Notes under the pieces: model-generated
The model's database searches: none
Seen by the model: the letters and a program-made list of their open reading frames with translations, nothing else
What the model was told of the DNA's origin: nothing
Position numbers and translations under genes: made by a program
In this document: piece by piece, positions 1 through 11,474 of the stretch
Numbering within the stretch: the stretch's first letter is position 1
Layout: every line of letters begins with the position of its first letter
Assembly: GCA_039583875.1 (NCBI GenBank)
Contig: CM077166.1
Coordinates: 79,668,564-79,732,563, forward strand
Origin: Platanthera guangdongensis
Taxonomy: Eukaryota; Streptophyta; Magnoliopsida; Asparagales; Orchidaceae
Direction of reading: 5' to 3'
DNA: 64,000 bases

Positions 1-714
1 TCTGAATTAGCTGAGGCTAGAAAACTTGAAGAATCCCTAAATAGGAGAAGCATCAAGTTGATGGATATCACAAGCACAGTCAATGCCAGACTTAAAGGCA
101 AGCTGGGCTTAGGTGCTTCATCAAGCCAACCCCCACTAATTCAGAAAAATATATTGACAACACCTATAAAATTTGTCTATGAAAAGGGAAAACAAAAGAT
201 AGAAAATAACAGTAATGTTAAACAAACAGAACCAAAATCTAAGAACAAGAAAAAGAAAAATAATAAGAAAAATCCTAACTACAACAATGTTCAACAGATT
301 TCATCGAACTCCGATCGGTGAAATGCTTACAGTTCGTCGAACCCCTGTCGAAGAACTCCGAACACAGATTTCTATTATAATAATTCGTTGAACTACGATC
401 GACGATTTTGGGGCTCAGAGAATGGATATTCTCATTCTCTGAGTGGAGTTCGACGAACTCACCCCCATTCGTCGAACTCAAATCGATGAACTCACTTGAA
501 TTCGTCGAACCCAGTTCAACTTAACAGAAATTTTAATTCTTTCAAAACTTATAAAAAACCAAGATCTTCCTATAATCTATTTAATCAATGCATCATACCA
601 CCTAGGAAATATCACCCTTTAGGATATAAATGCCAACCTCAATACTCTTACATTTCCAGTTTTAGTAATGTGAAGAAAGAAGGACCCAAAGTAACGTGGG
701 TCAGGAATAGCTAA
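1..714 (+). pseudogene. Gag C-terminal region of Sire-1
   Basis: Frame 1-321 begins inside gag with the conserved tail SLNRRSIKLMDITSTVNARL, continues through GLGASSSQPPL and a Lys-rich linker, and stops at 321. The frame reopens at 496-714, ending in GPKVTWVRNS just before the protease. The same tail is found in Sire-2 (27480-27370, minus) and Sire-6 (62060-62227), so this is family sequence. Between the two frames the DNA is filled with TCGTCGA/TCGACGA palindromes that encode S-S-N-x-D-R-R-like repeats. Gag would form the cytoplasmic virus-like particle. Broken by at least two stops. Confidence 0.75.
296..515 (+). repeat. TTCGTCGA/TCGACGAA palindrome cluster in gag of Sire-1
   Basis: Short inverted pairs of TTCGTCGA and TCGACGAA, separated by about 7-8 bases, recur along this stretch (for example near 301, 339, 391, 450 and 503). 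Where the gag frame is open they encode S-S-N-x-D-R-R. Matching clusters occur at the same gag position in Sire-2, Sire-3 and Sire-6. Confidence 0.8.
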
Positions 715-729
715 TTTATTTATTTGCAG

Positions 730-1995
730 GTGAAAGACTATCCTACCACAGAGCAATAGTGCTACCTGGATAGTGGCTGTTCTAAACACATGACAGGGAA
801 CAACGACAACCTAACTCACTACAAGTCAAAGATAGGACCAAAATTAATATTTGGTGACTCCAATTATCGCCAGACTGAAGGCTATGGAAAGGTCCAGATT
901 GGAGCTGTCACCTTTAGGAAGGTAGCCTATGTAAGTAGACTGAAACATAACCTTATCTCCATAATTTAGCTATGTGATGAAAGGTTTCAGGTATGATTTA
1001 CTAAAACTTCCTGTATTATTACTTTTATAGATAACCATGTAGTTTTGACTGGCAGTAGAGTAGGAAATGTTTATGTAATCAATTTTAAATCTGCCAAAAC
1101 TAAAATCTGCCTGTTTAATTCAACTAGCAACAATAATGACCTTTGGCATAGGAGATTAGGTCATGTTAACTTGAAAAACATTTCCTCTCTCTAGGGACAA
1201 CCTTGTTAGAGGATTTACTTCTTGCCCCTACAAGAAGGAAATCTTTTGCAAGGCTTGTCAATTAGGCAAGCAAACTAAAAATAATTTTAAATCATTAAAT
1301 AAAAGTGACTCTCCTAGAATTTTGTACTTGCTACATATGGACCTTTTTGGCCCTATTGCACTACAAATCCTAAGAGGGAAATCTTATACTTTAGTGATTG
1401 TAGATGACTTCTCTTGATTCACTTGGGTATTCTTTCCAAGATATAAGTTTAATAACTTCAAGGTTCTTAAAGATTTTCTAAAGAATATACAGATTGAGTA
1501 CTCTACTCTAGTTGTATTGATCAGAAGTGATCATGATACTGAGTTTGAGTCTCTTCTTATGCAAGAGTTCTGTGAGATGGAAGTTATCAGGCACTACTTC
1601 TCAGCTCCTAGAACACCTCAACAAAATGGGGTTGCTAAAAGGAAGAATAGAACCTTAATTGAATCTGCAAGCACATTACTTGCAGATGCTCATTTTCCCC
1701 TATCCTTTTGAGCAAAGGCTGTGAGCACAACAAATTATGTACTGAATAGAAGTCTTATACACAAGCTTAAGAATAAGACTCCTTATGTGCTACTTAAAGG
1801 GAAGAAACCTAAAGTAGACTATTTTAAAATATTTGGTTGTTTATGTTACATTCATAACAATAATAAGAAACACATTAGAAAATTTGAAGCTAAGGCTAAA
1901 ATGGGAATTTTTCTTGGATATTCCCAAGTAAGCAAGGCTTATAGGGTGTTTAATAAATCTACCATGGAAATTGAAGAATCTGTGCATATTTCATT
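730..1995 (+). pseudogene. Protease and integrase of Sire-1 (broken)
   Basis: The copia protease motif YLDSGCSKHMTG is at about 760-798; the Asp of D-S-G is the catalytic residue. It is preceded by an in-frame TAG (757-759). The GAG-pre-integrase H-x-R-L-G-H stretch follows at about 1145-1165. The integrase core shows RSDHDTEFES at about 1522 and PRTPQQNGVAKRKNRTL at about 1610-1660; the D and the PQQNG block are typical of copia integrases, which insert cDNA into host DNA. Further integrase sequence runs on at 1721-1995 (FGCLCYIHNN, GYSQVSKAYRVFN). Several frameshifts (about 1190-1500) and stops, including TGA at 1709-1711. Confidence 0.85.
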
Positions 1996-1999
1996 TGAT

Positions 2000-2745
2000 G
2001 AAACTAACATGTTTTACAAGGAGAAAGAAATTTCTACCAGTAACTCTTTGCAGGAACCAAATTTATGTGAGAAATTAAATGAACTGACCCTCACCAATGA
2101 GGCAGTTAGCCATCCTTCTCCACACATTTCTGAAGAAAATGAAGCTGAAGACAGTAAAGATGAAGACACTAAAAATAGTAAAGAACCTCCAACAGCTACC
2201 ATAATTCCACAAGAGGAATTTATTCCCCAAGCTGTTGCTCAACCAACTCCACCTACTGAATTTATCACACTTAGAGATCACCCTGTATCTCAAGTGATTG
2301 GAGACATTTCAGTTGGTGTGCAGACCAGGCATCAACTCAACCAAGACTTGATGCATGCCTGCTCCATATCTCAAATTGAACCACAATCCATTAAAGATGC
2401 AGTGCAAGATCCCCACTAGATTATTGCAATGTAAGGGACCTCAACTAATTTGAGAGATGCAGAGTTTGAGATTTAGTTCTAAGACCAAGAGACTACCCAG
2501 TCATTGGAACCAAATGGGTATTCAGGAACAAGCTTGATGCCCAATGTGTCATAATAATGAACAAGGCAAGGCTGGTTGCTTAAGGCTATAGGCAAGAGGA
2601 AGGGATTGATTATGACCAGTCTTTTGCACATGTTGCAAGGTTGGAAGAAATCAGAATCTTCCTTGCATATGCTGCATACAAGAAATTCAAGGTTTACCAA
2701 ATGGATGTCAAGAGTGCATTCCTTAATGGTGAACTTAAAGAAGAG
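2000..2745 (+). pseudogene. Integrase tail and start of reverse transcriptase of Sire-1
   Basis: An acidic, variable linker (about 2000-2330) is followed by the conserved pre-RT block with MHACSISQIEPQSIKDA at about 2350-2405, which has a near-identical counterpart in Sire-2 (25174 downwards). RT motifs follow in broken frame (RDYPVIGTKWVF near 2490-2525, then [20 protein letters not shown]). The last is [16 protein letters not shown] at 2701-2748. There RT stops abruptly: the YVDD catalytic motif and RNase H are missing, and X1 follows in the same frame. Several TAG/TAA codons interrupt 2400-2640. Confidence 0.8.
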
Positions 2746-2748
2746 GTG

Positions 2749-4191
2749 AAAATAATGGCGATTCCGACAAACACCCTTACTGCAATGAAATTCAATATGG
2801 GATTTGACATTGACTTTGAATCATTCCAGCACTCCGACCAGATCTTTGTGGATATTCTGAAATTGTTTGCGAAGCTGAATCTGCAGAAGTTCATGACTCA
2901 ACGAATCAAAATAGCAATGACTGAGATTAAGGAATGGGTGTTTACCTCTACAATACCACAAGAAGATATCATGACCGGAACAATATCCGGTAATGCAATC
3001 TCTCTTTCCCCCACTGTTTTATCTGAGATTTTTGGTCTCCTGAATGGAAATGAAGAAATAGAGATGGATAAAGAGGAATATGATAATATGTTGATAAAGA
3101 TGGGTCATTCTGGAGAAAACCCAAACAAACTGTTGAAGAAAAATTTATCTGCTAAATATAAGTTCTTGGTTGATGTTGTCGGCAAAGTTCTGCTGGGAAA
3201 ACACACCGCCCACGAATATATCACCAGGAACCAGTTCATGGTGACGGGTGCTCTGGTTGGAAAGAAAGCAGTTAATTTAGGAAAACTGCTGTTTGACTTA
3301 ATTAAGAAGAAAAATAACAAGAAGAAAGTTTGCTTTGGAAGGATTCTGGGAATAGTCCTTCATGAAAAGGCTCCTGAACTACTGGTCTCCACGACAGTGT
3401 TCATAAATGCCTCAAAAAGGCTTACATCTGCACTCTTTGGCAGATGGGAGAGGAAAATCACAAAGCCATCCAAGGCTTCATCCTCCTCCAGGAATTTTGA
3501 GAGCACAAGTGCTGTGCTTGCCACTCCTGCACCTCCAGAAGATGTCCTCCCTTCCACCAACATTCCTTCACCTCCTCCTCAACAACCACAACAACAACCA
3601 TCTTCTTCTCCACTTAATACTCCACCAAATCAACACCAACATCAACCCTCACCAGTTCAATCTCCAGTACATACCACACCACCTCCATCTCTACCTCCAC
3701 ATTCTTCTCCTCAAATTCATATTTCTGAACTACCATCTACCTCTATTCCAAAATCATCCCTCAACCTCCTGTCTCCTCAACCATCTCCACAACATTCTCC
3801 AATCCAGGAACCCATCTCTTCCCCCATAAGCACAGTCCACCCTTCTACCTCTGCCACTCCTTCAACTGCTATCCCTTCAGTTCCCCACACTGACATACCA
3901 TCCACTACTCTAGACTCCATACATACAGATCTTTCCAGTCTATTCTCTGTATGTTCCAATTGTGGACATCAAACTCCTTACTCCTCCACAGCTCCAGAAT
4001 CTCTTTATCTCAACTTCTCTGATATAGCCAAAGACCTTCTAGAATTTATTTCTCCCACTCTTAACAAGCTTATAACTGATGCCATAGCTCCACTTTCTGC
4101 TTCCATCACTACTCTTTCTTCCAGAATTACTGCTTTGAACCCTATCCCTTCTTCTGGAGGACTGGCTTCAGGACCCCCTGAACCCAATTAG
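2749..4191 (+). CDS. X1: extra ORF downstream of pol, plant-transposon-protein-like (fused to an RT remnant)
   Basis: The open frame runs uninterrupted from 2641 (in RT) to a TAG at 4189-4191. X1 proper starts near 2755. Its first ~230 residues form a compact region: [28 protein letters not shown], then [44 protein letters not shown] and a basic end ALFGRWERK. This layout recalls the Pfam putative plant transposon protein domain (PF20167), by inference from memory. A Pro/Ser/Gln-rich, probably disordered stretch follows (about 3480-3960), then a short hydrophobic-rich C-terminus. No signal peptide or membrane span is evident, so I see no support for an envelope role. Sire-2 carries a diverged copy. 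Function unknown. Confidence 0.65.
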   Translation, partial: KIMAIPTNTLTAMKFNMGFDIDFESFQHSDQIFVDILKLFAKLNLQKFMTQRIKIAMTEIKEWVFTSTIPQEDIMTGTISGNAISLSPTVLSEIFGLLNGNEEIEMDKEEYDNMLIKMGHSGENPNKLLKKNLSAKYKFLVDVVGKVLLGKHTAHEYITRNQFMVTGALVGKKAVNLGKLLFDLIKKKNNKKKVCFGRILGIVLHEKAPELLVSTTVFINASKRLTSALFGRWERKITKPSKASSSSRNFESTSAVLATPAPPEDVLPSTNIPSPPPQQPQQQPSSSPLNTPPNQHQHQPSPVQSPVHTTPPPSLPPHSSPQIHISELPSTSIPKSSLNLLSPQPSPQHSPIQEPISSPISTVHPSTSATPSTAIPSVPHTDIPSTTLDSIHTDLSSLFSVCSNCGHQTPYSSTAPESLYLNFSDIAKDLLEFISPTLNKLITDAIAPLSASITTLSSRITALNPIPSSGGLASGPPEPN

Positions 4192-4197
4192 TGGGAG

Positions 4198-5672
4198 ATG
4201 CTTTGTGATGAAGAAGTTCCAGTTTTGACAACAGCAGCAGAAGTAGCAGAAGATTCTGTGATGTTAGATGATTCAGAAGAAACAGCTATTCTAGCTGAAA
4301 TAATTGATCTAGTTGATTCTGATATAGATATGAATGATTCAGTTATGCCAGAAATAAATACTGTTGGTGATTATATTATAAATCCCACAGTTAATCTGAA
4401 TTCTTTATTAGACTTAATCAGTTTTGTCTACAGAGATACTCTACCTAGTTCTTCTTATCAACATTCTTTGGCCATAGTTCCATATACTTCACCAATAAGC
4501 CCCACAGTTGCTAAGCAACTTAAGGCTAGTTTTGTAGTAGCAGAACTTCCCAAAGTATCAGCTCCCATGGCAAGTTCTTCTCCAAAGGCCATCTCACCTC
4601 CCACATACAAGATGGATGACAGCCCTCTGCCTGATCTTGATGAAATTCCTATGGCTGACATTGAAGAAGAAAACAAGTTAATTGATGAAAGTATTTCTGA
4701 AACCATAGTTACTCAACCAGCTCTTCCAGATCCTCTAGTGCAGCCTCAAGCAGAAAAGACAATATCAAAAGATCTTCTGAAAGCACTTGATGATTTATAT
4801 GACAATCCTCAGGGATCTTCTGATGAATAACAGGATGATGATGATTTTGATGATGATACTGCTGCCAAGAAGAAAGTCTCTAAGAAGAGAAAGGCTGTTC
4901 TTATTGCTGCTCCCAAACCAAATCCCACTCATGATACTCCATATTATATTCTACAGAATATCACTCCATATCCTAGGATGCCAGCATGGATGTGGAATTC
5001 AAAGAATGAGCAGAAGGCCAGAAAGAAAGGCAGGAGGTACTCTCCTCCTCCTCCTCAAAGGAACTGGAGAGGTCCTCCTCCTCCTCCTCCTTCTGCTGGT
5101 GCTTCAGGAAGCAGTTCTCAGAGGTTTACTCCATATGCTAGAACATACAAAGACAACCTGATAGATCCTCAAGATTACATGGAAGTAGCCAGCAAAGATA
5201 TTCCAGCAGTAGCAGATAGCGGCATCAACAACAACAACAGCAGCAACAACAAGCATCTGAAGTTAAAAAGGCTGAAAGTCCAAAAAGGCCAGAGTCTCCA
5301 CCAATCCCATTTGTGGATCCTGAAACAGAAAATACTTCAAGAATGGCAGGATTCCATAAGCTTGTTGAATTATCAATGATTAACAAAGCTAAAGCTGAAG
5401 GGAGAGATCCTTCTCAGCATTCAACCATGTCGTCCTACAAAACAGAAGAGCTTAACATGTATGATAAGGCTAACAGATTCTTTAATGTTGATGCTTACAT
5501 GAATCTACATCCAGAGGCTATTGTGCCTAGAGTCACCTCTCTCAATATAATTGGAGCTGCTGACATGACCATGCCCAAAAGAGAAGCAGCTAATCCTAAT
5601 AGAGAAATCAAGGTCACACAGCCCTTTGAGAAAGACAAAGCTGCCAAGGAAAAGCAACAGAAGAAGAAATGA
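4198..5672 (+). pseudogene. X2: second extra ORF of Sire-1 (acidic N-terminus, basic/proline-rich tail)
   Basis: It starts at ATG 4198, six bases after the X1 stop and in the same frame, so it may be a separate ORF or a continuation of X1. Residues 1-210 are acidic. The frame meets TAA at 4828-4830, continues in the same frame through a D-run and AAKKKVSKKRKA (4861-4896, like a nuclear localisation signal), then a PPPPQRNWRGPPPPPP segment (about 5041-5090). A frameshift lies in the CAA/CAG-rich tract at about 5220-5310. The end is read at 5313-5672 with STMSSYKTEELNMYDKA, FNVDAYMNLHPEAIVPR and a Lys-rich stop. The same tail is conserved in Sire-2 at 11870-11640. Function unknown. Confidence 0.6.
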
Positions 5673-5840
5673 AATCTTGTTTAATTGTGATTTTCTGAAC
5701 TATATTTATTTTCTATCACAAAGCTACTATCTATGTAAATATCTGCTGAAAGTTTTAATTTTCTGCCAGATATATTTATTCTACTTTGTGAATGTTTTTC
5801 TTTCATTTGCATTAGTGATCTCACCCAAATACGGGGATAT
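5673..5840 (+). promoter_or_regulatory. 3' untranslated stretch and polypurine tract of Sire-1
   Basis: AT-rich non-coding DNA leads to a degenerate polypurine tract, AAATACGGGGATAT, ending right before the LTR at 5841. The equivalents are AAATAGGGGGAGAT in Sire-2 and AAATAGCGGGAGAT in Sire-4. It would prime plus-strand DNA synthesis. Confidence 0.75.
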
Positions 5841-7410
5841 TGTTGGATCCCTAGTTGGATTTGGGCTAGGATCACTAACTAGGATATCTGACCTATAATG
5901 TATTGCCAGGGTCATGTGTTTTGAGCTCCAAAGTCTAGGCTAAGTCTTTAGGTTAAACCATACAAGGACCAGCCAACAGAGGACCTCAAATGACTCAAGA
6001 CTTAGAGAAAATCAAGTTCAGTATATAAGTTCGACGTTCGTCGAACTCAGCTCAATGATCGTCGGCCGCTGATCGACGAACTCAAAGTTAATTCTCTGAG
6101 TTGAGCTCGACGATATTCGAGCTCAGGTCGACAAAGTCTGTATTTCAACTTCAATACATTTCCGTCTAGGATATTTTTCTCTGAACTCAGCTCGACGAAG
6201 ATAGAATATGTTCTCGACGAACTTAGACCACATAATTGACAAGTTATTCACATAATGCAGTTAGCTGAGATCTGGTCGACGAACTTGGATCTCAGGTCGA
6301 CGAACAAGTTCTCTCAGGTCGACGAACAGGATTTCACAGCTCGATAAACATGGATCTCAGGTCGACGATTTTTGTTGTAGTTCCAGACTTAGAGTTTTCC
6401 TTATTTTCTGTCCTTTATTCCATATTATTTAGTAGTGATTTCCTGAAGTAATTAATGCTTATATTCTCTGAATATGGCCGTTACGGGCAGCATTGATTAT
6501 GGTCTTCATCCGGACAATTACTTGCTTAATTAATTGGGACAGTTGGGGAAACTCATCAATGCAAATATTCTCCAGCCGATTTTCATTCTCCAGGCAGTCA
6601 ACAATTAATGCAGACAATTCAAAATTCAAAGGAGAATTCAACTGCAGAATATAAAAGAGATTTTTCTCTTTTCAGTACACAACAGTAATATGACAGAGAG
6701 TGATAACATAACCAGAGAACATACAAAAATCTCTCAGACATTCTTTGTGCAAAAAAAACACTTTGTTTTTCACCTTGATTTTTCTGAAGAAGAAGAAGAA
6801 CAACAAACACAAAATCAAGATTCTTCTTCAACTTCAACTCCAGGAGCTTTCATGGACAACAATCACTATCAGTCAGCAGTTCCTGGGTTACAAGTCAATG
6901 CTGAAGACCTACTACACCCTGTGCAAGGCTTCAAGTGATTTCTGGAGAAGCCTTGACAATAGTATTCCACTTGTCTTCTTAGTTGTTTGAGAAAGAGAAG
7001 ACACCATCAATTTCTCTCCCCCTCCTATATAAAGGGTTTATTAACTCCCTTCAAAAGTTTATTTTGGTTTTTGGGCACCTAATCAAAAGCTCAAAGGTGG
7101 TAGTCACCTAATCAAAACCTGCTAGTGGATTCCTACCAGGGTGGTAGAAGAGTGGATGTACCCAGGTTGGGGAACCAATATAAAATTTCTTGTGTTGTCT
7201 AGTTACCCTTTTTCTTATTGTTCTTGCCATGGCTGTGATAGACTAGGTTGATGTGTTAGAGTAGATTAATTTAGATTGCTTTTACTTTTTGTTATTATTG
7301 GTATTACTTATTCTTCACTCTAATAATATAAAATCTTAAACAACCAAAAAGACTTTAACGTACTCTATTCACCACCCTCTAGAGTAATCAGATCTAACCC
7401 CCATCTTTCA
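5841..7410 (+). repeat. 3' LTR of Sire-1
   Basis: About 1570 bp, starting TGTTGGATCC right after the polypurine tract and ending CCATCTTTCA. The end was set by comparison with Sire-2, whose LTR ends CCTCACTTTCA. The TCGTCGA/TCGACGAA cluster lies at 6028-6370 in U3. A TATA box, TATATAAAG, is at 7026-7034. The end carries the family signature CTCTATTCACC...CTCTAGAG. The next base begins Tat-1 pol. Confidence 0.85.
6028..6370 (+). repeat. TCGTCGA/TCGACGAA palindrome cluster in U3 of the Sire-1 LTR
   Basis: About ten copies of TCGTCGA/TCGACGA and one-base variants, often as closely spaced inverted pairs, lie 650-1000 bp upstream of the TATA box. Sirevirus LTRs in other plants are known for repeated palindromes in this region; this word differs from the published maize one. 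Confidence 0.8.
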
Positions 7411-8480
7411 GCCTCGGAATGCTAAGGAGGTCCAGAGGCTGAAAGGAAAGTTGGCCGGGATGAGCAGGTTCCTCTCTCGGGCGGGAGAGAAGTGTTCCTT
7501 CTTCAAAGCATTGAGGGGGGGGGGGGGGGTCAGAATTTCGAGTGGTCCAAGGAGTGCGAGGAGACATTCCAAGCCTTGAAGAGGCAGTTAACCTAGGCTC
7601 CGCTCCTCCAAGGGCCCCAAGAAGGGGAGGAATTGTCCCTATATCTTGGGGTGGGAGCTGAGCCCTTGAGCTCCGTCTTGGTCTATGAAGAAGGGAAGAA
7701 GCAGTTGCCTATCTACTATATGAGTAGGGTATTGAGGAAGGCGGAGCTCCAATATTTGATCTTAGAGAAGATGGCTTTTTCTCTGTTCACCCCGGCTCGG
7801 AGACTCCGACCCTATTTTTAGGAGCACTCCATCCGGGTGGTGACTGACCACCCCCTCTGTAACATTTTTGAGGGGGTGGAGCACTCGGGGAGGTTCACAA
7901 AGTGGTCAGTATAGTTGAGTGAGTTCGACATATCCTTCGTTCCTCGCCTCTCAATCAAGGCCCAGGCGATGGTCGACTTTCTTGCTGATTATGTGGTAGA
8001 GGTTGATGAGGTGAAACTCACCTTACTGATTCCTTGGAAGGTGATGGTGGATGACGCTTCAGGAAGGCATTCCTTGCGGTGGGGGTGATCTTGGAGAGCC
8101 CCCTGGGAGCATGGATCGAGAAAAAAGTGGCAGTACATTTTCCCATCACCAACAATCAAGATGAGTACAAGGAAGTGATTGCAGTATTGCGCCTGGCCAG
8201 GGAGCTGGGAGTGCATGACGTGGATGTCCTTATAGATTCCATGGTGGTGGCCTCCCAGATTAATGCGGAGTTCGAGAAAAGGGAGCCAACTCTCCAGTTG
8301 TACTTGGCAAAGGTGAAGGGGATAATCGGCATGTTACAGACATTCACCATCCGACATATTCCAAGGGAATAAAATGAGCCGGTGGATCAATTGGACAAGC
8401 ACGGACCCTGGGTGGGTGGCACCATCACTGACTTGTTCTTCCCATCCATCGAGGAGGGGGAGCTGATGGAGGTGTACTAG
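7411..8480 (+). pseudogene. Tat-1 RT tail and RNase H regions
   Basis: Broken frames show the RT end (RLKGKLAGMSRFLSRAGEK near 7436) and the connection with a first RNase H: APLLQGPQEGEE, YYMSRVLRKAELQY, HSIRVVTDHPL, EFDISFVPRL and MVDFLADYVVE. A second, archaeal-type RNase H follows at 8040-8370 (MVDDASGR, INNQDEYKEVIA-like, GVHDVDVLIDSMVVASQI). Tandem RNase H regions are a hallmark of the Tat/Ogre lineage. The second domain would degrade RNA in RNA:DNA hybrids. A G-run at 7507-7529, several stops and frameshifts make it inactive. Confidence 0.8.
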
Positions 8481-8489
8481 CACCCCTCG

Positions 8490-9720
8490 TGGATGGATCC
8501 ATTTGCAACTTACCTATCCACAAGGGAGTACCCGGAGGGGATGGACAAGAAGCGATTCAAGTATAAGTCGGCATACTACCTCATGTACGACGGGAAGCTG
8601 TATAGGAAGACCCTCTCGGGGATGTTGGCACGTTGCGTGGACTAAAGTGAGATCCCAAGGATTTTGGAAGAGGTCCATTCCGCAGAGTGCGAGAGTCACT
8701 CTGGGAGCCGGACACTAGAGGGGAGGATAGTCAGGCATGGGTATTTCTGGCCGACCCTGGGCCGTGATGCTGTTCAGTTCACAAAGAATTGCCACAAGTG
8801 TCAGTTGTTCGCTCCTATACAACTTCTACCAGCTCAGTGTCTTAGGAGCTTCATGGCATGCTGGCCCTTCGCCATCTAGGGAATGGACCTGGTGGGACCA
8901 TTCCCCCAGGCTAGTGGGCAAAGGAGGTTCTTATTAGTCATGATCGATTATTTTTTTAAGTGGTTGGAAGTAAAGGTGTTGGCCAAGGTGACCTCCCAAG
9001 TAATCATGAACTTTGTATGAGAGGAGATCATCAGCCTACATGGACTACCTCAGGCCAATGTCACAGACAATGGGCCACAATTTACTAGCGCCGAGTTCAT
9101 AAATTTCTGCGGGCAACTTGGGATTGATCTCAGGTTCGCGTCGGTCCACCATCCCAGGAGCAACAAGCAGGTGGAGGTGGCGAACAAGATCATCGTGAAC
9201 CTCTTGAAGAAGAAAGTTGAGAACTTGAAGGGGAGCTGGGTAGAACAACTTCCTTCAGTCCTCTGGGCCTTGAGAACCACCCCCAACAAAGCCATAGGGG
9301 AGACCCCTTTGAAACTCTCACATCGCTGCGAAGTAGTACTTCCTATAGAGTTCGAGGTCCAGACACCTCGGGTAGTTGAGGAAGGAGGTAGAGAAGAGTG
9401 GCGAGCTAAGAACGATGATGGGTTGAGGCTCTCCCTGGACATGGTGGAGGAGCTACGCGACTTGTCAGCTATCCGGTAGTAAGAGGTCAAGGGAATAATG
9501 GCTAAGTATTTTGACAAGCACGTTCGAATCAAGCAGTTCATGGAGGGGGACTTGATCTTGAAAAAGGTAGATGCAGCCGGAAGGCTGCCGCGGGGAAGCT
9601 CAATCCCAACTGGGAAGGCCTGTATATTGTACAGGAGGTATTAAGGTCAGGAGGGTATCACCTCTAGGATTTGTAGGGCAAGACCCTAAGTCATACCTAG
9701 AGCAGTGACGACTTGAAACG
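8490..9720 (+). pseudogene. Tat-1 integrase
   Basis: The H2C2 zinc-finger region is at 8660-8830 (ECESHSGSRTLEGR, YFWPTL, CHKCQLFAP). The core follows: GMDLVGPFPQ-like at about 8885, then LPQANVTDNGPQFTSAEF-like at about 9045-9100 and HHPRSNKQVEVANKIIVNLL at about 9150-9205. The C-terminal part runs 9171-9479 (SWVEQLPSVLWALRTTPNKA, LSLDMVEELRD) and then in broken frame to about 9720. At least five stops and several frameshifts. Confidence 0.85.
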
Positions 9721-9769
9721 TTTATATCCATAAAGCATGTACGTCGTTTCCTTTGATAAATATGAAATA

Positions 9770-9882
9770 TTTTGACCATCCAACCTTTTTGGCAGTAGAA
9801 CTTGCGACAAGCTATGATTTGTGAAGTGGACCTCGAGATGCTCCCACTGCCATTCTCTCATCTAGCTGGCAGGGTCGAGATC
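9770..9882 (+). repeat. Start of the Tat-1 3' UTR tandem repeat array
   Basis: At least part of one unit is recognisable (9833-9882), containing CTCGAGATGCTCCCACTGCC and CTCTCATCTAGCTGGCAGGG. The array continues at 29996 after the Sire-2 insertion. Confidence 0.7.
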
Positions 9883-9977
9883 TGAAAGTGAGGGATATAT
9901 CTAACTAACTCTAGGGGGTCGGGGTGAATAGAGTATTTTAAAATTTTACTTTGTTTTTACATCACATTAAATAGGTG

Positions 9978-10081
<104 letters not shown>

Positions 10082-10959
10082 AGAAATATCTACTCTTCTA
10101 CCACCCTGGTAGGAATCCACTACAGGTTTTTTCTTAGGTGCCCTGCCACAATAGGTTTTTAATCAGGTGCCCTGTCACTATAGGTTTTTGATCCAGTGCC
10201 CTGACACCACAAGATCTATTTTTCTAAGGGTGATCTAACAACCCTTTGAGCTTTTGATCAGGTGTCCAAAAACCAAACCAAGTCTTTTGATCTGTTGACT
10301 TGAGAACCAAAAGGTTTAACTTTTGAAGTGAGTTATAATCCTATACACAGTGAAAGAAAATAAAGATGATGTTGTCTTCTCTGTCTCTAATCTCTGAGAA
10401 GACTAGTGGATTTGTTGATGTTGTCAAAGCTCCCTCAGATTTGTATGGATCTGATCAGGAGTGGAGGGTTTGCTTCAGGGTGTAGGCCTTCTTTGAGAAC
10501 TTCTTCCTCCAGTAAATATTTCTGAGAGATGTGAAGTTTTTGTCTCAGATTGAAGATGTGTTGCTGGAAGAAAAGCTTGAAGAAGAAGAATGGTGAACAA
10601 GATGTTTCTGTCTTTGTCTCTTTGTGTTGCAAAAAACTTTTGATCCTCTGTATGTTAATCAGGAGAAGAATTCCAATATTTGAATTCATTAATCCTGAAA
10701 CGGTTGGAGAATTCCCAAGAAGGTAACTGCCTTGGAAATTGGTTAGAATGAAAATAACAATTCTGTGATTAAATACATATTTAATGTTGCCTCTAAATGG
10801 CTATAATCATAATAATATTGAGCGTTAAATATCCGAGTTATGGCTACCTGCAATTACGCCATTAAAAATTCTACCTTCAGAATATCCTGAAATTGAGCGT
10901 GGAAATATTCTGTTAACTGCCTAAGACACAGTATGGAAATTGTCAAACAATGCTTGCAT

Positions 10960-11205
10960 TTCGTCTACCTGAGCCTGGAGTTTGTCGAACTGATGATGGC
11001 TTTCATCGAGCTAAGATTCTGAAAAAAGATCAGATTTCATCGACCGGAGCTCAGCTGTCCTTGAGCTGACTTCTGATATGAGATCATAGTTTGTCGATCT
11101 CAGCTAGACTTTCATCGAGCTCAACTCAGAGAAGGAATTCTGAGTTCGTCGATCTGAGATCGAAGATCGTCGAGCTCAGTTCAGCTATCGTCGAACGACT
11201 TTTCT
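10960..11205 (-). repeat. TCGTCGA palindrome cluster in the Sire-2 3' LTR
   Basis: Copies of TCGTCGA, TCGACGA and TCATCGA with GAGCTC/GAACTC between them. Same LTR position as 6028-6370 in Sire-1 and 29535-29810 in the 5' LTR. Confidence 0.8.
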
Positions 11206-11396
11206 GCATTATTTTTAACCGCTTTTCCTCTGAAGGCTTCTGTCTCTAAAGTCTTCTGAAGGTAGTTTCCAACAATCTGACCTCATGTGACTGACCTTGA
11301 CCCTGGAACTATTTTATGACCCTAGACTATACATGTTGGGTCATTTAAACAATCCTAATAGTAAACCTAGCCTAAATTATTAGTAGGGTTTCAACA

Positions 11397-11410
11397 ATCT
11401 CCCCCTATTT
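11397..11410 (-). promoter_or_regulatory. Polypurine tract of Sire-2
   Basis: The minus strand reads AAATAGGGGGAGAT directly before the LTR start TGTTGAAACC. This is the best-preserved tract of the family here. Confidence 0.8.
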
Positions 11411-11474
11411 GGGTGAGGTCACTATAAAAATAAAAATAAAGAAAATCACAAAGCAATAAAAATATCTGACAGAA

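Larger units (their letters stand above)
1..7410 (+). mobile_element. Sire-1: Ty1/copia Sirevirus-type element, 3' part
   Basis: The 5' LTR and first part of gag lie left of the window. Order seen on the plus strand: gag tail, protease, GAG-pre-integrase, integrase, start of RT, extra ORFs X1 and X2, polypurine tract, 3' LTR. The order PR-INT-RT is that of Ty1/copia; the S/D/E-rich gag tail, long LTR and post-pol ORF suggest the Sirevirus (SIRE/Maximus) lineage. The element sits inside Tat-1, whose pol resumes at once after the LTR at 7411. Most of RT and all of RNase H are deleted. Stops and frameshifts throughout gag-pol show it is inactive. Confidence 0.85.

Noticed and set aside
2749..5672. 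X1/X2 as a retroviral-type envelope gene
   Set aside because: I see no signal peptide, hydrophobic membrane span or Cys-rich ectodomain. The plant-transposon-like N-terminus and basic patches point elsewhere.
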